A stretch of 64,000 nucleotides of DNA. It comes from Lunularia cruciata (Eukaryota; Streptophyta; Marchantiopsida; Lunulariales; Lunulariaceae). The notes under the pieces are model-generated. The model ran no database searches. It had not been told where the DNA came from and saw only the letters and a list, made by a program, of their open reading frames with translations. A program made the translations under genes and the position numbers. Where the stretch lies: the NCBI GenBank assembly GCA_948567375.1, contig OX419758.1, positions 25,363,001 to 25,427,000 on the forward strand, read 5' to 3'. Shown one piece after another: positions 28,918-42,099 of this stretch (within the stretch, counting starts at the first letter, position 1; each line of letters begins with the position of its first letter).

Positions 28918-31524
28918 AAGTGGATCTTATTAAGCATATGCACACTTACAAGCATCCTCATTGAGATGCCTCTACCTACTTGAGCTAGGATTCTCTTGTG
29001 CGGTGGGAAGGACTATGGAGTTTGGCTCTAGGCTTCCCTGTTGAGTGATGACTTTTGGTTTACTTCTAAGGAGTTTTTTGCAACTCTATGATTAAGGTTG
29101 GGTTTCCCCATCTAACTCTCATAGCGCTTCCAAAACAATGTGCATGTGGTTCTGCATATGACGTACAAGGTATACATATTTTCTTATGAGTAGTAGGAAG
29201 AGAGCCTACTAGAGTATTGCAATTCATGATGCAATGGCTCAAATTTTATGAGCTACATGGGCACAAGTTTAGATTGAGTGATGGTTGGATCTACCATTAC
29301 CACCTATCTGTCGGGTGCAAGTGGATATCATTAATTTCATGGATGGTCATTGTACTTTACATGACGTGGTGGTTACGACCCTCTTGCAAGTTAAGTCATT
29401 GGCACGAGCAAGCATGAGCAGCAATGGCTATTGCATCGAGGGGCAAGGAGGAATATAACACACCCCAGTTATCCTCGTATACATTTGTCACTCTGACAAT
29501 CAAGATTTCTGGGCACCTATATGGCCACTTCAACGGTCTCCTCAAGGAAACAACAAGAGGTCCCTTGCAAAGAAGAGTAGTACCAGCCATCTCTCCAATC
29601 ATGTTCATTTTCTACTATCTACATTGCGTATCAGTTACTTTACAATATGCTCAGGCTTTGGGTTTTCACGGATGAGCAGCAAGAGTGGGAACACCCAGCA
29701 TGGCTAGCGTTCTCCCTCCCCACTTACCTACTGGACATACCATTGGAGGACCTCGAATACATTGTTCTTGAGTAGACTAGCCTCTTCTTTTGTTTTTAAA
29801 TACTTGTTATTAATGTGCTTTTCACCTGGTGTGCCTTTTTTGGCACTGTTTGTCTTTCTTGGCTGCATCATAACAATGTTGCATTATCCTCTCTTTTTTT
29901 CGTTTCTCACTTGTTTGTGCCTTGTACTCCTCTCCCCGTTCTTTCTGGGTACCATTTATAGACGCTATTCACTGTCTACTTAAGAAAAAGAACCTGAATT
30001 CAAATATGATCATCCGATGTCTGCTTTGATCCATTGATAATCGTTACCAAATATGTGTGGAGAACCATAACATGGTTCGGATCAGCTTTGACCTGGCTTC
30101 AAGGTCTGGTCTCGGACACAAAAAGGACGTTGTATACCTCGTCCAGATAGAACTCACGGAGTCACGGTTTATTGGTTGAAAAGACGGAAAGGTGATGAGA
30201 GTAGTGGTGTACTTTTCTTCTTGCAGAAGTTTCACTTGGACCTGGGAGAATGTGCCAAAATTACAGGTGGATTTAGTTCTTCATAACGATATACCTCACA
30301 ATCGGACTGTATTTCCGCTCCATTGTCTACCACAAGTCACTGTGATTTAGTAATCGCCTTGCATGTATTGTAGTTAAACGGCGAGAAAAAAAGGCGATCG
30401 CGTGGAAAACACAAAGGATGGGAAGGCCCCATCAAGCCTTATAAGATGAGACAAAAGAGGTAAAATGGGGCTAAAACCCAAGGTTAAACCCCAACTTGTA
30501 CATGCTACTTGTACAGCGCAGTCTCTGAAGAATAACCTTTTGTTGTGTATGAGAACGCAGGAGATACAGTTGCTTTACCTTTCTGCACACAAGAAAACTG
30601 TCTGTTTGGGGAGTGTCGTGACTTTTCCAGTGCTCTCAAAAGGAAGTGCTCACTTCACATAATCACTTTACTGTATAAGACCTATCTAAGAGTAAAGAAT
30701 ACAAAAGCTAGATTCGATTTATACCTATCTCCTAGCAATCGAACAGATTTCGAGTATCCTCCTTTTGAGTTCGAGAATGTCATGCGCGTTGCATGACCAC
30801 AATGTACCTCCGAAAGAGACATGTGAGACTGCCACAAGTCAGATGCTAGTGTCCATTCTTGGACGGGCTTCACATGCCTCTTGGACACTCCTCGGGACAT
30901 TTATTTCCCTTGTAAGAATAAGGAGAAACCGGAATGGAACTGAAGACAGAACGCACTGTGCATCTTTTCGCTCCTAAATCCAAACAACAATGACAAACAT
31001 GAATGAGATACCATTACAGATCTCACGATACAGTAGATCTTCTGGAATTATTAGTAGCTCCATACAACTGGCAATTCCTAGCTCATTATACAACCATTTG
31101 ATTGTAAATTCATTCGATTATTCACTGGAAACTGAGATTTAAAAATTCGGGAAGACATAAGAAGTCCTGGGAATACTCATGTAGTTAGGAAGTTAGACTG
31201 TCACATACTTTTGAATTAGCCAACCTTAATCCTCCCTAATTGTCGTGTATTTCGAACATTCCAAAGTTAAAACTGAAACTATGATCCCTAAGCTGGACAT
31301 ATACATGTCCGCCGGAAGAAAGCCAAGCAAAATTGTGAGGTCTTATAAGTTGGTCCGACCATGCTAGCAAATACAAGATAGAAAGAGGCCGCAAGAGTTA
31401 CCGGTGGCTACCATTTCAGAATATATCAAAAATTTGATTCGCTTGCATTTTCGCATTTTGGATTTTTGACCCAGATATTTTTTGATTAGTCTAAGTTAAA
31501 TTAAGGACCAATTCTGCCATATAA
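28918..31524. other. Unclassified DNA flanking element M
   Basis: I recognise no gene. A stop-to-stop frame at 29581-29775 (plus) looks protein-like (WVFTDEQQEWEHPAWLAFSL) but has no clear start or homologue I know. The remainder has no recognisable domain, LTR or RNA. Confidence 0.4.
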
Positions 31525-31610
31525 CCGACCTTAGCTCAGTTGGTAGAGCGGGAGACTGTAGTGTGCAAGCAGACATCTCTAGGTCGCTGGTTCGAATCCG
31601 GCAGGTCGGA
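31525..31610 (+). tRNA. tRNA-Tyr (GUA) with 13-nt intron
   Basis: Acceptor stem ccgacct (31525-31531) pairs with aggtcgg (31603-31609), discriminator A at 31610. D-arm tagctcagttggtagagc contains the A box. Anticodon stem ggaga/tctct with GTA at 31558-31560. T-arm gctggttcgaatccggc is the B box. An intron (31562-31574, tgtgcaagcagac) lies one base after the anticodon, the canonical position; plant tRNA-Tyr genes normally carry such an intron. CCA is not encoded. It looks functional. Confidence 0.97.
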
Positions 31611-31616
31611 TGGATC

Positions 31617-31620
31617 TTTT
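31617..31620 (+). terminator. Pol III terminator of tRNA-Tyr
   Basis: TTTT, 6 nt after the tRNA 3' end. Confidence 0.7.
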
Positions 31621-33190
31621 GGTCCCTGTGCGTACGATCCAACGTAAGTTGAATATGGGTGGGAAGGTCCCACCTGCTCCACGCTTTATATCATACTTCT
31701 TAAGACACGTACACAGGCGGGTCTGTAATCCTGAACCAAGGATGAGGCCAATTGAAGACACGACTGGGACCACACGAAGATTTGCTAAAGTGCACTGCCT
31801 GCTCTTGTCGTTTCACTACGCTGAGAAAGCTGCGTTGGTAGCCGTCACGTCAACCACTTAACTCTGCATGTGAGCTTCACATCTTCATCATATTGATTAA
31901 CCAGCTTCTTCTGTTCCTCGATATTCGTAAGTCGTTTTGCACCGTAAGGTTGTCGATTTCCAAACGGTGTCACTGAAGTACGGGGTGGTAGCATCTATGC
32001 GATATTTTGCAACTATAGTAACTGATAATTAGACAACATGAAAAGGTAGTCATAACGGTTACGGTAGACGTGGAATTTCCTAATTCAAAACCGGACGTGA
32101 TTGTCTCCCACCATACGGCATCCAAAGATCTTAGGTGATGAAGCATGACCCCAGGTAAAACCAAGATTTCAGCCGAACAAGTCTTACGCGCGTGGAATAA
32201 GACCCAGCTTCCGCATGTCGGAGAAAAGGCAGTATAGAATAATGCCGATTCTGTATAGCGTACTCTTATCTGGGTGATTACTTGCTAAGTGCTAAGAGAT
32301 GTGCATTTGAAGCTTTCCATCCACTAGTATGGCTGATATTTACACCCGGCCAAATAAAGAATCGTATTTGCCTTATGGATGGATGAGTATGACGAATCAA
32401 CAGGACTAAACGACGTAGACACGAGCCTAGATAATTCTGCGTAAGTGGATACAAGGCTTCAGTAGTTTAATATAGCAAAAGAAATAACGAATGAGGCAAC
32501 CAAGTTGCCGGTGACCCACCAGGTAACTGAAAGCGACGACAGTTCAAAGCAGTCCATTCCGAGCACCTGTAGAGAAAGAGTCATGGTTTGCTCCTGTACA
32601 ACCATGCGAGTTACACGTGTCCAATCTTACATGCTAATGTTCCCGACTTTCCACCGAGGTGCCACGTCATCTCTGCATTGATGACCGGTCGGTTGCAGAC
32701 CGTAGCAGATTCCGTCGGCTGTAGCGGACGGTTTGTGGTCTTTGGACTTGAGCATGCATTCAGTGTCAAAAGAAACTTCACCTACTTTATCGTGTAAGTT
32801 CTTCCTCTTTGCGACTTGAGGAAGACGAGTTCGTACAGCCGGATACTCCGTACGTCAACCTCTCACCAGTCGGTATGAAATTGGAGATATGTCGGTAGAT
32901 ATTAAATGTTTGACCGGCAAAAACAATCAAGCAGGTAGCTTGTCGGTAAACTACGGAAATGCTAGATTCCAGAAGAAATTAATGTGATGCTAACCACATT
33001 TTCACAAACAAATACGTATTATTGTCGTTTATTTTGTATATTTCTTTTACAAAGGATATACTCATAGTTCTTTAAATTACTTGCTATAAGCTATTGTTTC
33101 AAGATCAAAGTTTTTGATTCTACTATTTTATTTAGTTTGTATTCATTCTCTCTTTTCCTTCCTTTAGAAGCTCTCGTGGATAAATTCTAA
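31621..33190. other. Unclassified DNA downstream of tRNA
   Basis: No open frame with recognisable domains and no repeats that I can define. Confidence 0.4.
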
Positions 33191-33194
33191 GGTT

Positions 33195-33775
33195 AAATAG
33201 AGTACCAGGGGATAGATTCTCGAGGATAAAGTAAAATTATGTATAGAGTATCAAGAAATAGATATAATAATAAGGAATTTATAGTACATATAAATTGACC
33301 AAGTGGTAATTTGGTTTGTTTCTCTCTTTTGCACATTTGGTGTTTCTCATAAATGAAGTAAATATTGATTAGAGTATCAAGAAATAGATCTCCTTAAAAG
33401 GACTTTCTAGTACAAATAAATTGACATTTTGTTAAAATTTTATATTTATTAAATATATACATTGCAAACAAAAAAGTAACACTACAAAGATCAACCACTA
33501 CAAACAAGCTCAATATATTTGCAAACAAAGATGGGACTTAATAAAATTATGAAAATATTATCATTATAAGCTACTATAGAATGTTTGTTCCCACCTGTTA
33601 AAATAAATTTTTAGCTATCAATTAAATAAATAAAGTACCAAGGAAAAAATTTACTCATCAAAACCTTCTAGTGCATACAATTTCACTTCTTTTGAAAATA
33701 TTATACTGATAAAATGAAAATATCAATAGAAAAAAGTATTAAGGGTCACTCATTAGAGTACAAATTGATTACTAC
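33195..33775 (+). repeat. Degenerate repeat cluster (about five units)
   Basis: Diverged units share gagtatcaagaaatagat, then about 20 nt, then ctagtacaaataaattgac. They lie near 33200, 33245-33302, 33375-33432, 33633-33690 and 33735-33770, with uneven spacing. They could be remnants of a short tandem or satellite-like sequence. No coding potential. Confidence 0.5.
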
Positions 33776-33841
33776 TACACCTATGTAACTACTCCAACAT
33801 AGAAGAACTAAACCTAAAATCCATTACTTTAAATTCATAAG

Positions 33842-33844
<3 letters not shown>

Positions 33845-33907
<63 letters not shown>
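33845..33907 (+). repeat. (AT)n microsatellite
   Basis: About 31 uninterrupted AT dinucleotides. Confidence 0.98.
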
Positions 33908-33913
<6 letters not shown>

Positions 33914-36900
33914 CAGAGGAGAGATAATAATTTTCTCTCAAATGATGGATATCAATCTTAATACATGTTCTTGTCTAGAAATTTGGGAGCATACTATGGA
34001 TGTCTTGCAATTACTAACTAAAGTGCACATGACTTTTGAGAATGATGTGGTGATGCTAAGAAGAAAATTGTTTGGCTTCTTATATGACATGATGAAGGAT
34101 GCTTTTGTAAAAGACATTACTGAGTAAATCCTCATAATGGAAAAGAATAGCGTTCTAACAAAAAGAACATATGAAACATAACCACAATTTATATGAAACA
34201 AAAATATCCAAAGTGTTTCTAGTAGTTACAAAACTTTAGCTACAATTTACTTGAAAAAATGTACCATAAGTTATAGAATTGCAAAGATTAATAAAGTTGC
34301 TCCATTAAAGTAGAAGATGTAAATGCACTAATAAATAGTTTTTCTTTTGAGCTAGAGAAGACTACCCTTCATGAAGTAATAATCAACAAAGAAGTTGATC
34401 CACAATACTATCCCAAGATGTTACATCCTATATATTACAGGTCTTGGCGAGCAAAAGTCATAAGATCATGAGTTATAAGAAAGTCATAAGGTTCTTCACA
34501 ACCTCTATAATGACAATAAGCTAATAAAATTGAAACTTTATTCACATTTTCACGTTGGTAGAGTTTTTCCTTGTTTAGATATAGTATGAATGTAATTGAT
34601 AGTAACTTACCTCTCCAATAACATAGAAATATTTTATAATATGATGTGCTTGGTGTGAGGATAGGAGATCAGATATTTGTCAAGATTAATATATCTTTGG
34701 TTGTTATAATGAAATGTGAACCTTATGTATAGAAGTTTACGAAACAAGCAAACTGAAGATCAAAAGGGATGTTTATGTCTTAATAATATAGAGGAATGAA
34801 AATCGAAGATTGAAATTAGGTTTTTTGAACAGCCATTCTAGATTATCTAAAAAATAATAGACACTGTAAAAACTTTGGTGCATTGTCCAAAGGAGAAGAA
34901 TTTATGGCATCTAAAGTAGTAGAGCTTAACCAATCATTAGAAGCTTATTTTAAAGAAAATTTGACACAAGTGGGCCGGATAAAAGATCATGAATCAAATT
35001 AAAAATATAATTTATGGTCTAATGTCAGACATGCAAATAGGCTAATGGACATTAAAGAATGGTCATTTAATGATTTGTGTGAATGATTATATGGGAGTTA
35101 AAGATAATTTTGAAGAAGAGAACATACCATGTAGAATGGGAAGTAGTGATTATAGAACATGGAGGATTGTAATAGAATTTTCTCTCTCTTTAAGCACCAC
35201 ATCTCTACTCACGGAAATCTTTGTTTTTAAACATTACTAATATAACTATAAGCTTCTCTCATAAATATTATATTATTATAAAGATAGACATCATAAAGAG
35301 CTTATATGTAAGCTTACCAGCTTTTAAAATATATAACATATGTCAATAATTTTAGATTATATATATTGTTTTTTATTTTTTAAATATGAGACTATATATA
35401 TTTAGTTGTATGCCATAGATATGTTGCAAAAGAGTAGATTTAGTCATCGGAGCTTCTGCTTTCCAGGAAAAACTAATGTTTCCAACGCATCAACCTCTTC
35501 GATGACTTGAGAGGAGTTTGCATAGATTGATGGCCTCTGCACATTTTGCATGCCTTAAGGCTTGTGACGTATGAGTGAGGTCGCTAGTCCTGCTCATGTT
35601 TGCAGAAATGATTGGGTCAAATAGAAGCAATCTGCAGCATTAAGCTTCAATTTTATGGACAGTCTCGATACTGCAATGCTACCGATAGATTCAGGCACGT
35701 CTTTTGTTGCAGAGCTCTTGCTATCCTACTCTGCTAACATGAAATTTTCATATTTACTGCATGAATCCACAAATCAATCAATGCTAAAATTTTCCCCAGG
35801 CCATCGTAAGCTGTAGACTCGTCATAGACAAGTGGAAATTAAATTAGCCAAGGATACTTGATAGCATTGTGGCAGCTGTCTTGCACCTCGTGCGTGACTC
35901 TTAAAAGTCTTTCAGCTCGTTAAGCTCGTCTCACTCAGCTTATTCAAGGATTACAAAGTACCTCATGCGAGATAAAACAAGAGAACTCGAGACATTTCAC
36001 TGAGTCCCGTAGTTTCTTTTTATCCGCAATCATCCTGACCTCATTAAAGGTTGTGAAAATTATTTTCTTTAAGCCCTATTGCGGCCAAAAAAAGTTCGAT
36101 ATTCTGCTTAATGCGATACCGTCGCCAAAGACAACTCGGAAGAAGCAGGCAGCAGTCACCTGAACATCGATTTGGGTGTAAGTTTTAAGCTTTCTTAGCC
36201 AGAATGGTTAAATTCTCCTTGTTGTTGCTGAGTAAATGTTGGCGGAGCTCGTGCATGTATTCTCTGTTTAATTCTTGACTAGCTGGTTCCGTTCTTCAAT
36301 AAGTGGATTGCTGAGGGAAGCTGCCCTGTTTATTTGCAGAAATGTGAGTAAACTAGACCGATCAGCTAACTATTCATGAACTGCATAACTGCCAGATATT
36401 AGCATCATCCTGCACGTACTCAAGCTCGTTGAACAATCCTATCTCCTTTCCTTCACTTTTGCCTACTAAGGACTTGACTTCTGCATCCACAAGGCATCCT
36501 CCCGCCTGATACTATTGAAATAAACAACAAGAACCCACAGGAGAATTATACGACACAGGTTCTATACAGTAAATCAGCAAAAGCTTTTACCTCCTAAAGC
36601 TTTACGTGCAATAGAGGGCGGAGCAATTGCTTCAGGAACAAAGCAGTTATTGAGTAGAACTCGTGTCTTGGTCTATGCCTCACCCTTCTTAAGTGCAGAA
36701 ATTTTCAGAGATAACGAACATGTTGAACACTATATTTCGCTTTATGAAGGTCAAGGTCTTCAAGGTCAAGCATGTCAAAGTCTTCACTACATAAGGTCAT
36801 AAGGTACCCAAGGTCTTCACTACATAATCATCGTCTTCATATAAATTTATTAACACTATATGTAACAAAGAGGACTTCATTGTAAAGGCGTGTACCTTCA

Positions 36901-38124
36901 GATCTATCCGGGTCCCCGAAGTAAAACTTGGACGTCCATCAATGCCTATGATGTGTTCTTTGCTTGTAGTTAAGTCCCATCCTTGTAGTTCTCCACGAAA
37001 CCTGAAATAACTGAATAAACTAGGGGGTATTTACAGAAGGGAATGAGAGCACCTGAAATAATCTGAACAAATCAGGTGTATGTTATCAAAAGTACTTTAA
37101 GCGCAAGTCCATCGGCCAGGGCATTGTCTTCAGCCAATTGAAGAAAGATTGAGCCTCTGGAATGCTTTCATTCCAGGAATGAAAGCACTTTCTTTCTTCA
37201 GGTGGTTAATCCTTCACCAAGTTCGCGCGCACTCATTATTCGTGTCCGTCGCACCTGGCCACTACCGCATTGTATTATGTGTGTTCATGTCCTGAATGAG
37301 ATACTTCCAAATACAGTGTGGAGATTAGAGGAGCCAATGATTAATTGCACGATACAGATGCAATGCTAACACGGAACAACAGTTGGTGGATTGATTTCAA
37401 CGCTTTGTTGCACATTTTTCACATATTATAGATGATGTTATTGACTATTTTTGCCTGATACATTGCAGATTCTGAAGTAGACCAGGTTTAATCCACACAA
37501 CGAGTGAAAACTGAGAGTTCTGAACGAAGGTGTGAGATATTAAGTGTTGGTCAATTGACGATATTTGCGAAGCTTCCCAGTTTGCAGATCGACCTCCCGC
37601 CCGGAGGACTGTGGATTCAAGCAGCAAGAGGGGAATCAGCTCAGACGATGAACGAGATGAAGCATGAAGAAACTGTTATGAATGAGTGAAAAATGTAGGC
37701 AAAGAGTTGGCAGAGTTGTGAATACCAGCACATGAACCCCTGTTAATTCATGTAGTGTTCCATTGCCTGCGTCCAGAATGCCCTGTACATTAAGAAATTC
37801 AAGGTCTGTAGATCGTCAAGTCTTTCACCAAGGTGTAACCACGTGAATAGAACTCTGAGCTTTAACAAACTTGAGCTCATAACCCGTTCAAGATTTGTTA
37901 TTGAATTTCAAATAACAGACATTAATTAAGAATCTAGCAATCAGCAGATGAGTTCATCCACTCTCATTTTATTTCTACAACTCAACAAAGAAGGCGCGGC
38001 GGGCAAAATGACCTTCAAAAGTCTACTACTGATATGGAGTTCTGTTGGTTCAGCTCAGCCTAAAAGATTATTTCCCAATGACAAATCAAACCACCTGAGT
38101 GAAAGCCTTCGGATATAGGACATA
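33908..38124. other. AT-rich DNA without recognised genes
   Basis: Only short frames; none matched anything I know. A short direct repeat is visible at 36770-36840 (gtcttcactacataa twice). Confidence 0.4.
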
Positions 38125-38508
38125 CTAGTTTATTATCCCATACAGACCAACGGCAGCAGAGCGTCTTGATCCATCTCCCTGCACTTCTTCTTCCTCCATG
38201 CCTTCGAACTCGTCAGAATCTGAGAGAACGGCACCACGACGACCCTGGAGAAAAATAATAACCTCCAAAGGTGAGACTTAAATCAGGATTTCTCTTCTTC
38301 GTCCATGCCATATCATGGCATGGACGAAAAAAGAAGAAACTCCTGAGACTCCGGGAACGGCACCACGACGAGGCTGGAAAGAAGAATAACCTCGAAACGT
38401 AAAGCCAAAAGGGGCGTAAAACGCCACAAGAAACGTTACCGGCAGATACAGACTCATCAGCAGAGTTGATCCTCTGCATGATTCACCTCCTGCTCCGGCG
38501 GCACCCAT
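38125..38508 (-). pseudogene. Possible short host gene or remnant with duplicated 3' splice site
   Basis: On the minus strand an ATG in good context (38508) opens MGAAGAGGESCRGSTLLMSL. Two similar segments, near 38345-38390 and 38220-38265, each look like a polypyrimidine tract plus CAG followed by a cgtcgtggtgccgtt exon start. The second leads into an acidic C-terminus (VLSDSDEFEGMEEEEVQGDG) ending at a TAG at 38125-38127. A GTAACG donor near 38440 could join in phase 0. I do not recognise the protein. It may be a small two-exon gene with a duplicated acceptor, or chance. Confidence 0.25.
38299..38327. repeat. Perfect 13-bp inverted repeat
   Basis: tcgtccatgccat, 3-nt spacer, atggcatggacga. 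It lies between the two duplicated acceptor-like segments, so it may mark a duplication breakpoint. Confidence 0.85.
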
Positions 38509-38892
38509 GTTCTGAATTCACTTTGCTGCAATCCCTCCAGCGACACCGGCCGATCGGCGACTACAAGACTTGGGACGAGAAATAGACCCCATGAAAGTCT
38601 GTCTCAGGCAAATCTTTCTCGGATCTATCTCCATTACGTCGGTCCCAAACAACAGCAACATTCCTTTTCGTTTATACGTCTAGCTTTTTCGGCAACAACA
38701 TTACGGATGGGCCCTCCTCCATCAATCCCAATGCCGATCAACTAAACAATGACTTTTCTTGCGTTTACAAGACCAGTCAATTGACCGTCAAAGTTCTCTC
38801 GTTCTCTATAGCATCGATTACTTTGCTCAGAAGGGTCTCAAAATTGGTCATGAGATCCAGCCGCATTGCGTGCGCGTACCACTGTTCAGTCG

Positions 38893-39100
38893 TAAGCTTT
38901 CCTTAACTCAACTCTTATGAATGCTGAGTTCTACCTGTTTGAAATTTAAACTTTCGAGGAGAAGAGTTATTACCTGTGTTGGAATTTGAACTTTCGAAAT
39001 CTTTTAACTTTGAACTTGCGAGGAGAACGGAATTCTTTTCCTGTGTACTACTACTGTACAGTTACAGTTCTAAGCTTTCCCTTAATTCAACTCTTATGAG
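38893..39100 (+). repeat. Imperfect tandem duplication (~175-bp period) at the hAT target
   Basis: taagctttccttaactcaactcttatga near 38896 recurs near 39070 as taagctttcccttaattcaactcttatga; cgaggagaa also recurs. The second copy contains the hAT target duplication. Confidence 0.6.
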
Positions 39101-39245
39101 CAGGCCTGCTTATAATAGGTGCTTAAAATATGCGTGAAGGGTTTTTGGTGCCTAAATTACCTAAAATAATTCTTGTGAGGCGCCTAAATTAAGGCCTTTC
39201 GCAACAACGCAAAACCTCCACTAGACTGCTGTCGTCCCAAGCTCA

Positions 39246-41305
39246 ATGTCGAAGAACAAGCGTAGCTCTACCTCCGTCCAGACCAATGATGCTAAAAATG
39301 GTTTGAAAGTTGTCTCTCCCTGGGCTCAACACACTGCCAAATTTGGACAATATGAAAAGCTGTGATTGAAATTGAAGAAGGAGCATTTCTTGGATGAGGC
39401 CGAGGTCCCTTTCAAAAGCACTCTCCGGGCTCACTTTGTCTCTGAAGCTATGGGGCAATAGTGAGATTTTCTTCATCATCGACAAAGGAATTGTTGATAT
39501 AAGTGTTGAAGTAATTGTGGATGATGTATTCCCTGGAGAATGAGGCAATTGATGTTGACGATGATGATGAGCAAGAGTATGCATTTGGGAGTGAGGCTGA
39601 ACATGCAATTGTGGTCGTTCACCTCCATGCCAGTGTTGTGAAGGCAAAGGAGCAAATGATTGCAGTTTTCAAGTGCAGCAAGCCAGCATATAATGACAAA
39701 GTGCACTCTTCCTATACTGTCACAATTGTAAAATCCAAAACCTAGCTCTTCAATCTTGTCATTCGATACTCCGAGTGTGGAGCATCATTTTGCATGACAA
39801 CAAACATAATCAGTGAGACATATGAAGTCCTATTCACTCCATTGTTGTGTTCTTGCTCACATGAGAATGTCAGCAGCTCGTTCAGGTAGTTTGTGCCGCC
39901 AACTTCCAACTACTATTAGAGTTGCTGAAGGAAACTTGGGCCTTTTTATTAGCATTGGACTTAGCATCACACAAGAACACATCATATTTGGATGTTTTTC
40001 TTTGTGTGTATGTGGAGAATAAGCACATCATCATCATCAATGTGCACGGGTGTGCATTGCTGATTTTTGAATGACACACAAGCAAAGTCCTATTCAACAT
40101 GATTTCTCATTTTCTTGACATACTGTGCATTCATTGGAGAATTTCTTCTTGGCGCGTCAAGCAATGGAGCTCAAAATATGACCGGACTCATAAACATCAT
40201 GACAAAGCTTGAGGTAGAACTTCATAATGATTGTCATATGAACTCGATCTAGTTATGCAGCACATTATGAATGTAGTTGTGAAGGAGTCCTTCTGCTCTA
40301 TGATGATGGGCTTCATTTTGCATCTCACGATGCAACATAACTTGATTGCAAAATGAGTACAACATGCCGACATGTTGTAAACTAATGGCTTTCTACAGAC
40401 AAGGTTACAACTTGGTTCAAGAAGCACTTGCCTAAGCTCCTAGCTAACATTGAGTTGAAGTAGCCTACGAGTGCTCCGCCTCAACTTTGGTGGGTGTACC
40501 TTCTTGCCATGGACACATTCATAAGGAACAACACCAAAACGTTTTGCAAGATTCAAGGCCTGACAACCTTATTATCACAACAACAGGCAAAGCTCAAAGC
40601 TCTTATTTGCACATTCATTGAAGATCTAGGTATTAATGGCCCATTGATAGAAGAAATGATTTCTGTCCTAGATGTGACACAATGCATATCATCATGGGTC
40701 ACTACGCGCTCACACTTCTAAATTTGAAAGGATTTGTCATAAGACTCGCATCATGGGTTTAAGGCATTCTTGATGTTACTAATGAGAGGGAGCATAACAA
40801 GTTGTTGCAAGATGTTGGTCTAGTCTTTGTCAAAGCATGTGCTTGCATTGAGAGAATTGTTGTGCAGCACAATGCAGACAATGGCCCATTTGTCAATCCA
40901 CTCATCTTACCACCTATTTTACTGCAAGATCTTGTTTGCATTTTAGTTGTACACTTCATTCTCAAGGCTCATAGATAGATCTTTTGCCTACAACATAGAT
41001 GTTTGTTGACGCAAATAAATGTCAATATTGACAAGCATAAAGCTATTTGTTGAGCTTACCACAATGAGCTTGTGTTGCAAGAGGGTATTGATGGCTATAA
41101 CCAAAAGACATCCTTTGACAATGCTTGGACCAAACTTGGTCGAGTTTTGCGGTGGCATTGCAACTATATTTCCCGGCACGAGTAAAATGGAGTATGACTT
41201 CTTTGTTTTGAGGTGGGAGAAAGGTGATCACTGCAAGATTCTTTCAGACTTTGGACTTGAAGGTGTGTTGTAGGTAAAGCAGTATATGCAAATCTAGGTA
41301 CTTGC
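39246..41305 (+). pseudogene. hAT-like transposase remnant
   Basis: The ATG at 39246 opens MSKNKRSSTSVQTNDAKNGL, then a stop after 39 residues. Scattered fragments follow in several frames (LATDTFIRNN-type region near 40500; FVEFCGG-type region near 41130: PNLVEFCGGIATIFPGTSKM, then FFVLRWEKGDHCKILSDFGL). The last fragment resembles the C-terminal segment of hAT-like transposases from memory. Many stops and frameshifts. No functional protein. Confidence 0.6.
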
Positions 41306-41326
41306 GGATTATGATAATTGAGGAGT

Positions 41327-41927
41327 TGTAATACAAGTAGCTAGACATATTATCTTAAGGTGAAAATTGGCTTGGTAACATCTAGAAGGATGTTGTATAC
41401 AATGGGCTATGGAGATCAGACATAAGTGTCACCAAAAGAGTACTTCTACTAATAGAGCAAAAGCCAAAAATAGCATGAAATTTTTAGAGCTAATTTTGGA
41501 GGCCTAAACAAATGAATTAGGCCTTGAAAATGGAAAAACTTTTCCCCCTTGGGAGAAAAGGCTTTCTTTTCTCTCTCTCTCTATGATTCATCTTGTCAAG
41601 AGCTTTGCAATGGTACCTTGCCCATGCAACTCTAATCTCCCTACAAAAAGATTCCCTAAGATTGTCTTCAATCAAACCAGTTTGACCAACTAGATAGGAC
41701 AAGGATTGACATGGCACCTATCCAAACAACTAATCCAAGGATGGAACTTGCTGACAGATCACCAATCCATGTATCTGATCCAAGGGTGGAGCTTCCTTTG
41801 AGAGGATCCTCTTTGCTATATAATAAAGAGAAGGTGCTCCTTTGGGGCATCAGAGTATTAAGTGTGAAACTTGTGTTTTCTCTCTTGTATCTCTCGTGGA
41901 GATTTCTCTTGTCCTTGGATTAATACA
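41327..41927 (+). repeat. Element G 5' LTR
   Basis: 601 bp, related to D LTRs but with a single copy of the U3 unit that is duplicated in D. TATA box near 41817 (ctatataataaag). A PBS-like TGGTATCAAAGT lies at 41929-41940. Confidence 0.9.
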
Positions 41928-42099
41928 ATGGTATCAAAGTAGGTGTTTTAATTGAAGAGAGTGGATCACCTCTTGGAAGAACATGAGCTACTAAAACTGA
42001 GTAATTTGAGGAGAGAAAACAAAGTACAATTGCTAGACTTAGGAAGTGTTTTAGAGAGCATATGGAATGGAGGCACCAAGAAGATAATTTCTTGCAGCT

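Noticed and set aside
29581-29775. Protein-like open frame (WVFTDEQQEWEHPAW...)
   Set aside because: No clear start and no homologue I recognise; kept only as a note in the flanking region.
29762-29983. Hydrophobic ORF resembling a membrane protein
   Set aside because: It starts at a TTG, arises from T-rich sequence, and has no gene context.
31579-31773. Minus-strand ORF ending RPAGFEPAT
   Set aside because: This is the familiar antisense translation of a tRNA gene (tRNA-Tyr on the plus strand).
33942-34127. 61-aa ATG ORF beside the AT microsatellite
   Set aside because: Short, no recognised domain, and in AT-rich sequence where such frames arise by chance.
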